DNA of 24,291 bases from SIAJ01 sp036266155 (lineage in GTDB: Bacteria > Planctomycetota > Planctomycetia > Gemmatales > Gemmataceae), in assembly GCA_036266155.1 (NCBI GenBank), contig DATANR010000373.1, positions 1-24,291 on the forward strand, read 5' to 3'. Within the stretch, counting starts at the first letter, position 1. Every line of letters begins with the position of its first letter. Positions 15,452-22,178 of this stretch are shown here, piece by piece. The notes beneath the pieces were generated by a model. It was not told where the DNA came from and did no database searches. It saw nothing but the letters and a program-made list of their open reading frames with translations. A program made the translations under genes and the position numbers.

Positions 15452-16804
15452 ATGCGTTCCCGCTTGTTCCTGTTGATGGGCTTCGCCCTTGCGGTCATCG
15501 CCACCGGGGTGTTGACGCCCAGCGGCAGCCGCGGCCAGGCCCCGGGCGCTCCGCCCAAAGAACTCCCTCCCGAAGTGATCCCGCCGACGCCCGTCGGCAC
15601 ACCGGCCAAGGGTGTCGTTCCGGCCGCAGTCGTCGTGCCAAAGAATCGCAAGCCGGCGCCCTTCGATCGTTTTGCCAAGTACGACGAGTTGCCCGAACAG
15701 ACGCGCGAACTCGTGCTGGCCACGCAGCGCGGCATCGAATGGCTTAGCCGTGACCGCGTCATTCATCGGCCCGACGGCCGCTTTGTGCCCGGAATCGATC
15801 CGGCACTCGGCCGATTCACCGATGACGACAGCTTCATTCGCCAGGCGCAAGGGGCGCTGGCACTATCGCGTGCCGCACGGTTGACGGGTGAGGAGAAGAC
15901 GGCCGTTCGGGCCGCACAGACGATCTTGTCGTTGCTGGCCGAGGCGCCCAAGGATCCCGAGCATGCGGGAACACGGAAGCCAATGCCCGCGGGGGCGAAT
16001 TGCAATCGACTGGGCGCGGCCGCGTTCTTGGCGCTGGCGATCTTTGAGTTGCCTGACGTCGCGCCGGACATGTTGCTATGCGGCGAGGAACTGTGTCAGT
16101 TCATTCGGACGTGCCTGCAAGCTGACGGTTCAGTGCAGACCGTGCCGGTCGGGGATGCTGCCGACCCCACGGCCGAAGCGGCTTTTAGTGGTCCGACTCT
16201 GGCGGCCCTGGCCTGGAGCCATCGGCTCGCCCCGGCGACCTGGAAAGTTGAGGCCGGAACGCGCGGCGTCGCTTATTATCGCAAACAGTTCCGAGCCACG
16301 CCGAATCCGAATATCATTCCCTGGATGACGGCGGCCGCGGCCGAGATCCATCTGCAAACGAAGGACGCGGCGGCGGCCGACTTCGTGTTCGAAATGGCCG
16401 ACTGGTTGCGCAAGCTCCAGTTCGACGGCATGGATCGCCAGCGTGCCACGTGGCGCGGCGGATTCGCGACGGTGGTCGACGGCAAGGTTGTGCAGACGCC
16501 ACCGACCATTGCGACCGCGTCGTATGCGCTGGCATTCGCGGAAGCCTGCCGTATGATCCGCCAGATGGATCGGCCCGATGCGGGGCGTTACGACCAATAT
16601 CGCGGCACCCTGGCGCGGGCACTGCAGTTCGTGGTGACGCTGCAGTATGCCGAGGAGAACACCCAGCACTTTGTCGCCGACTTTCGGCCAGCCCTGGTCG
16701 GAGCGTTCCACCCGTCGGCGACGGATGGCAACCTGCGGACCGACCACACGGCCACCGCGGTCGCCGCACTGTCGCAGTTTTTGATCGTTGGCGCCGACCG
16801 ATGA
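15452..16804 (+). CDS. exported helical (alpha/alpha-toroid-like) hypothetical protein (450 aa)
   Basis: The ATG at 15452 follows an AAGGAGG ribosome site. A signal peptide occupies residues 1-29, followed by a Pro/Val-rich linker to about residue 70. The remaining 380 residues are almost entirely helical, with repeated paired helices (GIEWLSRDR, DDSFIRQAQGALALSRAARLTG, LGAAAFLALAIFEL, TIATASYALAFAEACRMI, TDHTATAVAALSQFLI). This resembles alpha/alpha barrels of the terpene-cyclase-like or six-hairpin glycosidase type, but no catalytic motif is visible to me. Planctomycetes have many exported proteins of this design. The location is probably periplasmic. It sits between rplU (72-nt gap) and fabH (21-nt gap). 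No firm function is assigned. Confidence 0.7.
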   Translation: MRSRLFLLMGFALAVIATGVLTPSGSRGQAPGAPPKELPPEVIPPTPVGTPAKGVVPAAVVVPKNRKPAPFDRFAKYDELPEQTRELVLATQRGIEWLSRDRVIHRPDGRFVPGIDPALGRFTDDDSFIRQAQGALALSRAARLTGEEKTAVRAAQTILSLLAEAPKDPEHAGTRKPMPAGANCNRLGAAAFLALAIFELPDVAPDMLLCGEELCQFIRTCLQADGSVQTVPVGDAADPTAEAAFSGPTLAALAWSHRLAPATWKVEAGTRGVAYYRKQFRATPNPNIIPWMTAAAAEIHLQTKDAAAADFVFEMADWLRKLQFDGMDRQRATWRGGFATVVDGKVVQTPPTIATASYALAFAEACRMIRQMDRPDAGRYDQYRGTLARALQFVVTLQYAEENTQHFVADFRPALVGAFHPSATDGNLRTDHTATAVAALSQFLIVGADR

Positions 16805-16825
16805 CGCCGACGCGGAGGACATTTG

Positions 16826-17956
16826 ATGGCCGTTGCTTTGCAAGGGGCCGCTCGTTCCTATAACGAGCAGACGTCCAACGGCACACCCGGTTCGGTCGAT
16901 CCCGCCGGCTGGACTGGTTCCGCCCTCCCTGACCAGACCACGGAATTGCGTCCGTCTCCGCGTCCGAAATGTCGATCGCTGATGGGCGTCCGCATGGCGG
17001 GGACGGGCAGTTACGTTCCGGACGCCATCGTCTCCAACGACCACCTTCACGAACGACTCGGCTTCGATTCCGATTGGATCGTCAAACGCACCGGCATCCT
17101 CGAACGCCGCCATGCGCTTCCGCATCAGGCGACCAGCGACCTGGCGGTCGAAGCGGCTCTCAAGGCGATGACATCGGCCGGCGTGACGGCCGCGGACATC
17201 GACCTGCTCGTCCTCGGTACATTCACGCCCGACATGTCGTTCCCGTCAACGGCCTGCCTCGTACAGGATCGTCTGGGAATCGTGGCGCCCGGCATCGAAG
17301 TCGAGGCCGCGTGTGCTGGCTTCATGCATTCTCTGGTCACCGCTGCTGCATATATGGTCGCCGGCGTCAGCGAAACGTCGCTCGTGATTGGTGCCGACTG
17401 CAACTCGCGCATCTTGAATCCGGACGACATCAAGACCTATCCGCTCTTCGGCGATGGCGCCGGCGCGGTCGTGTTGACCAAAGGTACGAAAGAGCAAGGC
17501 CTCGTCAGCTACAGCATGGGTTCGGACGGGCAGGGCGGTGAAATGCTCTGTCGTCCGTCCGGCGGCAGTCGCAACCCGCCGAGCCCGGAACACCTGGAGC
17601 AGGGCCTCCAGTACATGTTCATGGACGGCCGGGCCGTCTTCAAATGGGCGGTGGCGATCCTCTGCGACACGATCCAGGACGTGCTGAAGGACGCCGGCCT
17701 GACGACCGACGACGTCGATCTCTACATTCCGCATCAGGCGAATATCCGCATCATCAACGCCGCCTGCGATGTTTTGCGCATTCCCAGGAACAAGGTTTAC
17801 AACAATCTCGAAAAGTACGGCAACACGTCCGCCGGCTCGATCCCGCTCGCCCTCGACGAAGCGATGGCCGAAGGCCGGCTCAAACCGGGGCAGCTTGCCC
17901 TCCTGAGCGGCTTCGGCGCAGGGCTGACGTGGGGCACTTCGTTGATTCGACTGTAA
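16826..17956 (+). CDS. fabH: 3-oxoacyl-ACP synthase III, FabH-type (376 aa, N-terminal extension)
   Basis: I start at the ATG at 16826, which has a GGAGG site about 7 nt upstream. Thiolase-fold ketosynthase III motifs are intact: the nucleophile Cys near residue 163 in EVEAACAGFMHSL, GDGAGAVVL, then His in IPHQANIRII and Asn in YGNTSAGSIPLAL complete the Cys-His-Asn triad. FabH condenses acetyl-CoA, or another acyl-CoA, with malonyl-ACP to start fatty acid synthesis. The catalytic part matches the usual length of about 320 residues, but about 53 extra Ser/Pro/Thr-rich residues precede the canonical MGVRMAGTGSYVP start, which could itself begin at 16982. Related ketosynthase III enzymes with other substrates cannot be excluded. 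Confidence 0.87.
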   Translation: MAVALQGAARSYNEQTSNGTPGSVDPAGWTGSALPDQTTELRPSPRPKCRSLMGVRMAGTGSYVPDAIVSNDHLHERLGFDSDWIVKRTGILERRHALPHQATSDLAVEAALKAMTSAGVTAADIDLLVLGTFTPDMSFPSTACLVQDRLGIVAPGIEVEAACAGFMHSLVTAAAYMVAGVSETSLVIGADCNSRILNPDDIKTYPLFGDGAGAVVLTKGTKEQGLVSYSMGSDGQGGEMLCRPSGGSRNPPSPEHLEQGLQYMFMDGRAVFKWAVAILCDTIQDVLKDAGLTTDDVDLYIPHQANIRIINAACDVLRIPRNKVYNNLEKYGNTSAGSIPLALDEAMAEGRLKPGQLALLSGFGAGLTWGTSLIRL

Positions 17957-18228
17957 CAGAGTGCCGGTTGTTTCGTTCACAAACACACACACACCAGAAA
18001 CGCAATCTGAGGCGACAGCATAATTGACAGGTTGCGACGCAATTTGCCATTCCCAAAGTACTTGCATCAAAATCATCTTGTTCACGTATCGGAATCATTG
18101 CTCGGACGACGGACCGACCGGAAACGAATTCAGAAACGATCCAGTTTAGCTGGCGCCCCCACCGAACCCGGCAGCACGCTCGGCGTCACTACTCGCAATC
18201 CGATGAGCGATCGGTTAGGATCGCTTCT

Positions 18229-18639
18229 ATGTACGAGTTCTTCGATCACACTGCCGATCTGGGGATCCGGATCCGCGCCGCGGACGTGAACGCCTTATTC
18301 GCGGATGCCGCGATGGGGCTGTTCGCGGCCGTCGTTGACGGCTTGGAGACCGTCCGGCCGACGCAGTCGATCCAGATTGCGATCGACGGCACGGATCTCG
18401 ATTACTTGCTGTTCGATTGGCTGCGCGAACTGCTGTTCCGCCTCGACGCGGAACATTTGCTATTCGCCCGCTTCGAAGTGGCCGTCGGTGATGCAGGCCT
18501 GAAGGCGACCGCATGGGGCGAACCAATCGATCCCGCGCGGCACGTGCTGTCCCACGAGGTGAAGGCGATCACGTATCACGGCCTTCGTGTCGAACGCGAC
18601 GGCGACGATTGGATCGCGGAGTTCATCGTCGACATTTGA
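18229..18639 (+). CDS. archease (136 aa)
   Basis: MYEFFDHTADLGIRIRAADVNALFADAAMGLF is the diagnostic archease N-terminus with the metal-binding DHTAD Asp. DYLLFDWLRELLFRLD and a C-terminal strand carrying a conserved Asp (IVDI) follow. The length is normal. Archease speeds the guanylylation turnover of the RNA ligase RtcB and lets it use other nucleotides and metals. The rtcB gene is the next gene, which supports the call. A weak AGGA ribosome site precedes the ATG. The 272 nt upstream hold only a short CA-rich run and no gene that I can support. Confidence 0.92.
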   Translation: MYEFFDHTADLGIRIRAADVNALFADAAMGLFAAVVDGLETVRPTQSIQIAIDGTDLDYLLFDWLRELLFRLDAEHLLFARFEVAVGDAGLKATAWGEPIDPARHVLSHEVKAITYHGLRVERDGDDWIAEFIVDI

Positions 18640-18647
18640 CCATGCTT

Positions 18648-18705
18648 GTAGGTCAGGTTTCCAACCTGACCAGAAGAATTTGGTCAGGTTGGAAACCTGA
18701 CCTAC
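18648..18705. repeat. 25-bp perfect inverted repeat between archease and rtcB genes
   Basis: Arms 18648-18672 and 18681-18705 are perfect reverse complements with an 8-nt loop. Each arm contains a smaller palindrome (GGTCAGGTT, 3 nt, AACCTGACC), so the GGTCAGGTT unit occurs four times in alternating orientation. It starts 9 nt after the archease stop and ends 24 nt before the rtcB ATG. The motif recurs as a dispersed repeat in planctomycete genomes (recollection). It would form a long hairpin in the shared mRNA. Confidence 0.85.
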
Positions 18706-18729
18706 GTCGGCGAGTTGCTGAAAGCTCAA

Positions 18730-20193
18730 ATGCAAAAGCACCCCTACAACGGCCCCCTCGAACGCATCGATCCGAACTGCGTCCGCATTCCCATCAGCTA
18801 CAAGCCGGGCATGCGCGTGCCGGGCATGATCTACGTCAACGACAACCTCCTGGAGCAGTTGAAGAAGGATCAAGCCCCCGACCAGGTCGCGAACGTCGCG
18901 TTCCTCCCCGGCATCGTCGGGGCGAGCATCGCGATGCCGGACATTCACTGGGGCTATGGCTTCTGCATCGGCGGCGTCGCGGCGACCGATCCGGCCGAGG
19001 GCGGCGTCATCTGTCCGGGCGGCATCGGTTACGACATCAACTGCGGAGTCCGCCTGTTGCGCACGAACTTGACGTACCGCGAAGTCAAGAACCACATCCG
19101 CAGTCTGGTGCGGGCTCTGTTCAACACGGTCCCGGCCGGTGTCGGCAAGGGCGGCCAGTATAAGTTCACGGACAAGGAGATGAAGCCGCTCCTCGCCGAA
19201 GGCGCCAGCTTCGCCGTCGGCCGCGGCCACGGTGTGCCGCGGGATCTCGAGTACATGGAAGCGAACGGCCGCATCGGCGATCCCGAGCCGGACAACGTGT
19301 CCGATCACGCCGTTAAGCGCGGCAGCGAGCAGTGCGGTACGCTCGGCAGCGGCAACCACTTCATGGAAGTGCAGGTCGTCGATCACGTCTTCGACGAGCC
19401 GGTCGCCACCGCGTTCGGCCTCGAAAAGGATCAAGTTTGCGTGCTGATCCACTCCGGCTCGCGCGGCCTCGGCTACCAGGTCTGTGACGACGCGCTGGCG
19501 GCCTTCCGTAACACGACCAACAAGTACGGCATTGAGTTGCCCGACCGTCAGCTCGCCTGCGCCCCGGCCGACAGCCCGGAAGGCCGGCGTTACGTCGGCG
19601 CCATGCGCGCCGCGGCCAACTTCGGCTTTTGCAATCGCCAACTGCTCGCCACGCAGGCCCGCGAGGTCTTTGCCGAAGTGTTCGGCTCAAGCTGGCAGGA
19701 CCTGGGCATGGACCTCGTCTACGACGTGGCGCACAACATCGCGAAGCTCGAAGAGCACACGGTCGACGGCAAGACGAAGCGTCTCTGGGTGCATCGCAAG
19801 GGCGCGACGCGTGCATTCCCGGCCGGCCATCCGGAGTTGCCGTTCGCCTACAAGAAGATCGGCCAGCCGGTGATCATCCCCGGCGACATGGGTCGTGCGT
19901 CGTGGGTGCTGGTCGGCATGCCGGGCAGCATGGAGCGAACCTTCGGCACGACCTGCCACGGCGCCGGCCGCGCGATGAGCCGCACTGCCGCCATCGCTGC
20001 CGCCGGCGGCCGCAAGATCGAGAAGGAACTGGAAGCCCGCGGTGTCATCGCCATGGCCCAAAGCCGCCGCGGCCTCGCGGAAGAAGCGCCGCAGGCGTAC
20101 AAGAACGTCGATGACGTCGTCGACGTCGTCGACGGAGCGGGGCTGTCGCGCAAGGTGGCCAGGATGCGGCCGATTGGGGTGATTAAGGGGTAG
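18730..20193 (+). CDS. rtcB: RNA-splicing ligase RtcB (487 aa)
   Basis: The ATG at 18730 is preferred over an in-frame TTG at 18715, which overlaps the end of the repeat region. RtcB motifs are complete: GGIGYDINCGVR with metal Cys105, LGSGNHFMEVQVV, IHSGSRGLGYQV, and TCHGAGRAMSR with the guanylylated His near residue 410. The enzyme joins 2',3'-cyclic phosphate or 3'-phosphate RNA ends to 5'-OH ends using GTP and Mn2+, in RNA repair or tRNA splicing. Length is normal and no intein is present. It pairs with archease upstream. No strong ribosome site is visible, and the hairpin repeat may affect its expression. Confidence 0.95.
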   Translation: MQKHPYNGPLERIDPNCVRIPISYKPGMRVPGMIYVNDNLLEQLKKDQAPDQVANVAFLPGIVGASIAMPDIHWGYGFCIGGVAATDPAEGGVICPGGIGYDINCGVRLLRTNLTYREVKNHIRSLVRALFNTVPAGVGKGGQYKFTDKEMKPLLAEGASFAVGRGHGVPRDLEYMEANGRIGDPEPDNVSDHAVKRGSEQCGTLGSGNHFMEVQVVDHVFDEPVATAFGLEKDQVCVLIHSGSRGLGYQVCDDALAAFRNTTNKYGIELPDRQLACAPADSPEGRRYVGAMRAAANFGFCNRQLLATQAREVFAEVFGSSWQDLGMDLVYDVAHNIAKLEEHTVDGKTKRLWVHRKGATRAFPAGHPELPFAYKKIGQPVIIPGDMGRASWVLVGMPGSMERTFGTTCHGAGRAMSRTAAIAAAGGRKIEKELEARGVIAMAQSRRGLAEEAPQAYKNVDDVVDVVDGAGLSRKVARMRPIGVIKG

Positions 20194-20286
20194 CCAAGGA
20201 TTGTACTTCGTGAAGCGATCTATTCGCCTATCTCCGGTCTCGTCTCTGGTCCCATTGATTGGTGAGAGCGAACTCGTCGCTTTCGA

Positions 20287-20364
20287 CCACGCCTGAGCCG
20301 GCGTGTGATGAGGATGCTTGTCGAGCGCGAGAGCCAACCAAAAATTGATGTCAGGAAGATACAT
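20287..20364 (-). pseudogene. N-terminal remnant of a VapC/PIN toxin gene
   Basis: From an ATG at 20364, 26 codons give MYLPDINFWLALALDKHPHH and a few further residues to TPAQAW, the characteristic opening of a VapC-type PIN ribonuclease, including the first catalytic Asp. After that the frame loses similarity and runs antisense into rtcB, so about 80% of the toxin is missing. The ATG lies within the target duplication of the transposon, whose end begins 3 bp away. The toxin was therefore broken twice: its 5' junction by the transposon and its 3' part by a separate loss. The remaining bases between this remnant and rtcB (20194-20286) hold nothing I recognise. Confidence 0.7.
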
Positions 20365-20391
20365 TCGGTGCTGTCCTAGGATTGCGTTGCA
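20359..20391. repeat. left end of transposon: 8-bp target duplication plus 25-bp terminal inverted repeat
   Basis: ATACATTC at 20359-20366 is directly repeated at 23712-23719. The terminal repeat 20367-20391 starts GGTGCTGTCCTAGGATTGCG and is the perfect reverse complement of 23687-23711. IS1-family ends commonly begin with GGT and make 8-9 bp duplications, which fits. Confidence 0.95.
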
Positions 20392-20415
20392 AAGTTGGAT
20401 GGACCGACGGACTCA

Positions 20416-20928
20416 TCAGTCGGTGGGTTGGCCGAATCTCTTCTTGATCTCATTATCGCGATAGATGTCCGGATGCTTCGTCGGCAAGTCTCTGGCAGTC
20501 ATGCCGGCGAGCGTCGCCAATTTTCGACACTTCTTGTCGTTTGAGTAGAAGGCTGTCGCTCCAGCGATTTTAGCAGTTGCAATTATCTTCACATCGGAAC
20601 CGAGCGTTGTTCGACCAGTCTGTTCTTCAGGCGACAGCTTCTTGTGTTGCTGGTAAAGCTTCGCAGCGAGGACGCTTGCACGGATGTCGAATGATGGGCA
20701 GAAGAAGCTCTTCTGAAGAGAAGCAACGAAAGCGGCGTGGTCCTTGTCATCGACCTTCACAAGCAATTCGGACACGGAGATGCAAGGGATACAAATCTTC
20801 TCGCTGTCGTCATCGAGCATTTCGATCAAAATGGCCGCGCGACATTGCATCTCGCGAAGGTTCGCTTGCTTAGGGTTGCCGCTTTCTTGAATGCCCCAAA
20901 TCAGGGCCATCGTGTCTAGGGCGGTCAT
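20416..20928 (-). CDS. PIN-domain ribonuclease-like protein, transposon passenger (170 aa)
   Basis: The start is the ATG at 20928, which overlaps the TGA of the upstream gene (ATGA at 20928-20925). The PIN acidic site is complete: Asp5 in MTALDTMALIWG, Glu54 in ISVSELLVKV, Asp112 in LGSDVKIIATAK and Asp131 in FYSNDKK. PIN proteins are Mg-dependent ribonucleases and are the toxin in VapBC pairs. It is longer than most VapC toxins (about 130-140 aa), with an extended C-terminal tail (about 140-170). It is the last gene of a coupled three-gene operon inside the transposon and ends 25 bp from the left terminal repeat. Toxicity is inferred, not shown. Confidence 0.85.
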   Translation of the reverse strand: MTALDTMALIWGIQESGNPKQANLREMQCRAAILIEMLDDDSEKICIPCISVSELLVKVDDKDHAAFVASLQKSFFCPSFDIRASVLAAKLYQQHKKLSPEEQTGRTTLGSDVKIIATAKIAGATAFYSNDKKCRKLATLAGMTARDLPTKHPDIYRDNEIKKRFGQPTD

Positions 20929-21743
20929 GCGCCGCAAGCCTCAGCAAGTTCTCGCTTCGGATCATCGACATCATCCCATCCATACCCACCCAACTTGTGC
21001 AACTCTTGGAAGGCTTCGCTAATCGGTTTACGATCCAGTTTTACGACGCTCTTGATCTTGAACCTCACTACCTTCCATGTGTTCTTGATCCAACGAGCTT
21101 CCCCCTGGACCGCCACTTCGCGGTAAAGCAACTCGCCAAGCTGTCGCGACACTTCTTCACTTTCAACCAAACAAAAAAGTAACTTCGGCTGAAAAGAAAC
21201 GCGAAGCGCGCACCGCATTGAAGTTGCCCCACCGACGCGCTGCACGCGACCCGTAAAGGATGTATCTCCAGTGATGAAGATTCTGTCGGAAAGCCGGTTG
21301 TATGATTCCGGCTCGATCGTTGCCAAGACGCCATTCTTGCTCCCGGCCCGCTTCAGAATGATCCTGCATCCGAGTCGTTTGGCGGTTGCGCTCAATTGCT
21401 CCATTGGATTCAGGATGTAGTCTTGCTCAACCAGTTCTTCTGGATTTGCAAGCGCCTTGCCTGCCCACTTAAGATTCCCGACCGCTCCATCGTCTTTTGG
21501 ACACACGAAACGGTAAACCGCAGAACCTCGCACGACATCTAGTAACCGAATCGCACTCGTCGGCTCGTCCAACTCGTCACCATCTTCATCGTCGCCTTCG
21601 TCGGTTTCGACCGCACCGGCCGCAAGCCGACGGATTGCAGACAAGGCTTGCGTCAGCGTTCCGAGTGGAATCGTTTCCGGCAGCAAACCGGGGCCATCGA
21701 AAATGGCTTCAAACACCGGAAGTGGCTTAGTCGGTCTTGCCAT
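20925..21743 (-). CDS. unrecognised protein encoded between RHH and PIN genes (272 aa)
   Basis: I use the ATG at 21743 (MARPTKPLPVFEAIFDGPGLLPE), one base after the RHH gene's stop; an in-frame TTG four codons upstream is the alternative. I do not recognise the family. Visible features are an N-terminal region with helical LGTLTQALSAIRRLAAG, an acidic run (about 50-64, mostly Asp and Glu), a central part with FITGDTSFTGRVQRVGG, and a C-terminal module (VQGEARWIKNTWKVVRFKI...EAFQELHKLGGYGWDDVDD) that looks like a beta-sheet domain with a closing helix. No signal peptide or membrane segment is present. Tight coupling to a PIN gene suggests a partner role, for example antitoxin, chaperone or target-selecting subunit; this is inference. 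Confidence 0.8.
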   Translation of the reverse strand: MARPTKPLPVFEAIFDGPGLLPETIPLGTLTQALSAIRRLAAGAVETDEGDDEDGDELDEPTSAIRLLDVVRGSAVYRFVCPKDDGAVGNLKWAGKALANPEELVEQDYILNPMEQLSATAKRLGCRIILKRAGSKNGVLATIEPESYNRLSDRIFITGDTSFTGRVQRVGGATSMRCALRVSFQPKLLFCLVESEEVSRQLGELLYREVAVQGEARWIKNTWKVVRFKIKSVVKLDRKPISEAFQELHKLGGYGWDDVDDPKRELAEACGA

Positions 21744-21744
21744 G

Positions 21745-21969
21745 TCACTCGTCAATGAAGGCTACAGGCTTCCCGGCCTTTTCCAGTTCGGCACGCGCCG
21801 ACAATCTTAACCGTTCTCGCATCCACCCCGCCAGCGGAATCCCCGCCAGCTTTGCGGCATCCTCAAACGCCGATTTTTCTCGATGCTGCAACCTCAAGAG
21901 GGTGCTTGTGGACAGCGTGTCTTCCGAACTCTTTTTCGGTCGGCCGCGTCTCTTTTCTTTGGTCTTCAT
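21745..21969 (-). CDS. ribbon-helix-helix DNA-binding protein, probable antitoxin/autorepressor (74 aa)
   Basis: The ATG at 21969 lies in the left arm of a perfect 23-bp inverted repeat. The protein has a basic N-terminal arm (KRRGRPKK), a short strand (STLLRLQ), helix A (HREKSAFEDAAKLAG), a turn (IP) and helix B (LAGWMRERLRLSARAELEKAG), the ribbon-helix-helix plan of MetJ/Arc-type antitoxins and repressors. It is the first gene of the leftward operon; the 272-aa gene follows one base after its TGA. By analogy with toxin-antitoxin modules it probably binds the palindromic region at its own promoter. That region also faces the transposase, so it could repress transposition as well. Confidence 0.75.
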   Translation of the reverse strand: MKTKEKRRGRPKKSSEDTLSTSTLLRLQHREKSAFEDAAKLAGIPLAGWMRERLRLSARAELEKAGKPVAFIDE

Positions 21970-22057
21970 GCATTTACTGTATATCGGAAAAACTTTGGAA
22001 TCAAGGCCCGATTCGCCTTGACTGCATATTTATTCGATATACAGTAAATGCATGAAG
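21964..22057. promoter_or_regulatory. symmetric divergent promoter/operator (23-bp perfect inverted repeat)
   Basis: Arms 21964-21986 and 22035-22057 are perfect 23-bp reverse complements, and an inner pair 22001-22007/22015-22021 (TCAAGGC/GCCTTGA) is nearly concentric. Leftward, TTGATT (22004-21999) and TATACA (21983-21978) have a 15-nt spacer; rightward, TTGACT (22018-22023) and TATACA (22038-22043) have 14 nt. Both spacers are shorter than optimal. The leftward -10 lies 8 nt before the RHH ATG with no ribosome site, so that message is probably leaderless. Confidence 0.65.
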
Positions 22058-22144
22058 AAACCCCTGGGGCTGTTATCAGCAACCCCAGGGGGCAGTCACA
22101 ACCCGGCGGTTAGGCCAAGTGGTGGCGTAGCAACCCCATCTTAG
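22052..22144 (+). CDS. possible 30-codon leader ORF upstream of the transposase
   Basis: The mirrored arm of the operator gives a second ATGAAG on the plus strand at 22052, opening a frame of 30 codons (MKKPLGLLSATPGG and onward) that stops at 22144, 34 nt before the transposase ATG. Like the RHH gene it would be read from a nearly leaderless message. It spans the 22061-22091 hairpin. It may simply be a by-product of the mirrored sequence. Confidence 0.25.
   Translation: MKKPLGLLSATPGGSHNPAVRPSGGVATPS
22061..22091 (+). promoter_or_regulatory. GC-rich hairpin in the transposase leader
   Basis: CCCCTGGGG (22061-22069) pairs with CCCCAGGGG (22083-22091), with a 13-nt loop. There is no T tract, so an intrinsic terminator is unlikely. 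It lies about 90 nt before the transposase start. Confidence 0.5.
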
Positions 22145-22149
22145 CCGAT

Positions 22150-22171
22150 CCGCCTCAACCAGAGAAGGCGG
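22150..22171 (+). promoter_or_regulatory. hairpin overlapping the transposase ribosome-site region
   Basis: CCGCCT (22150-22155) pairs with AGGCGG (22166-22171), ending 7 nt before the transposase ATG at 22179. The purine-rich stretch AGAAGGCGGGTAGG that could serve as ribosome site is partly within the stem, so folding could limit initiation. Confidence 0.45.
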
Positions 22172-22178
22172 GTAGGTC

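Noticed and set aside
16130..17125. 331-codon minus-strand frame
   Set aside because: It lies wholly antisense to the exported helical protein and the start of fabH, and its composition is that of a GC shadow.
17978..17997. CA-rich run after fabH
   Set aside because: It is a short low-complexity tract with no array structure or stem; not a CRISPR or functional repeat.
17246..18085. 279-codon minus-strand frame opposite fabH
   Set aside because: The plus strand encodes clear FabH active-site motifs; the minus frame shows none.
18032..18289. 85-codon plus-strand frame before archease
   Set aside because: It has no ribosome site or family similarity, and it overlaps the archease start in another frame.
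18460..19641. 393-codon minus-strand frame across archease and rtcB
   Set aside because: It runs through the inverted repeat and is antisense to two well-identified genes.
19687..20286. Continuation of the VapC-like frame beyond its 26th codon
   Set aside because: Similarity to PIN toxins stops abruptly and the rest is antisense to rtcB, so only the short remnant is kept.
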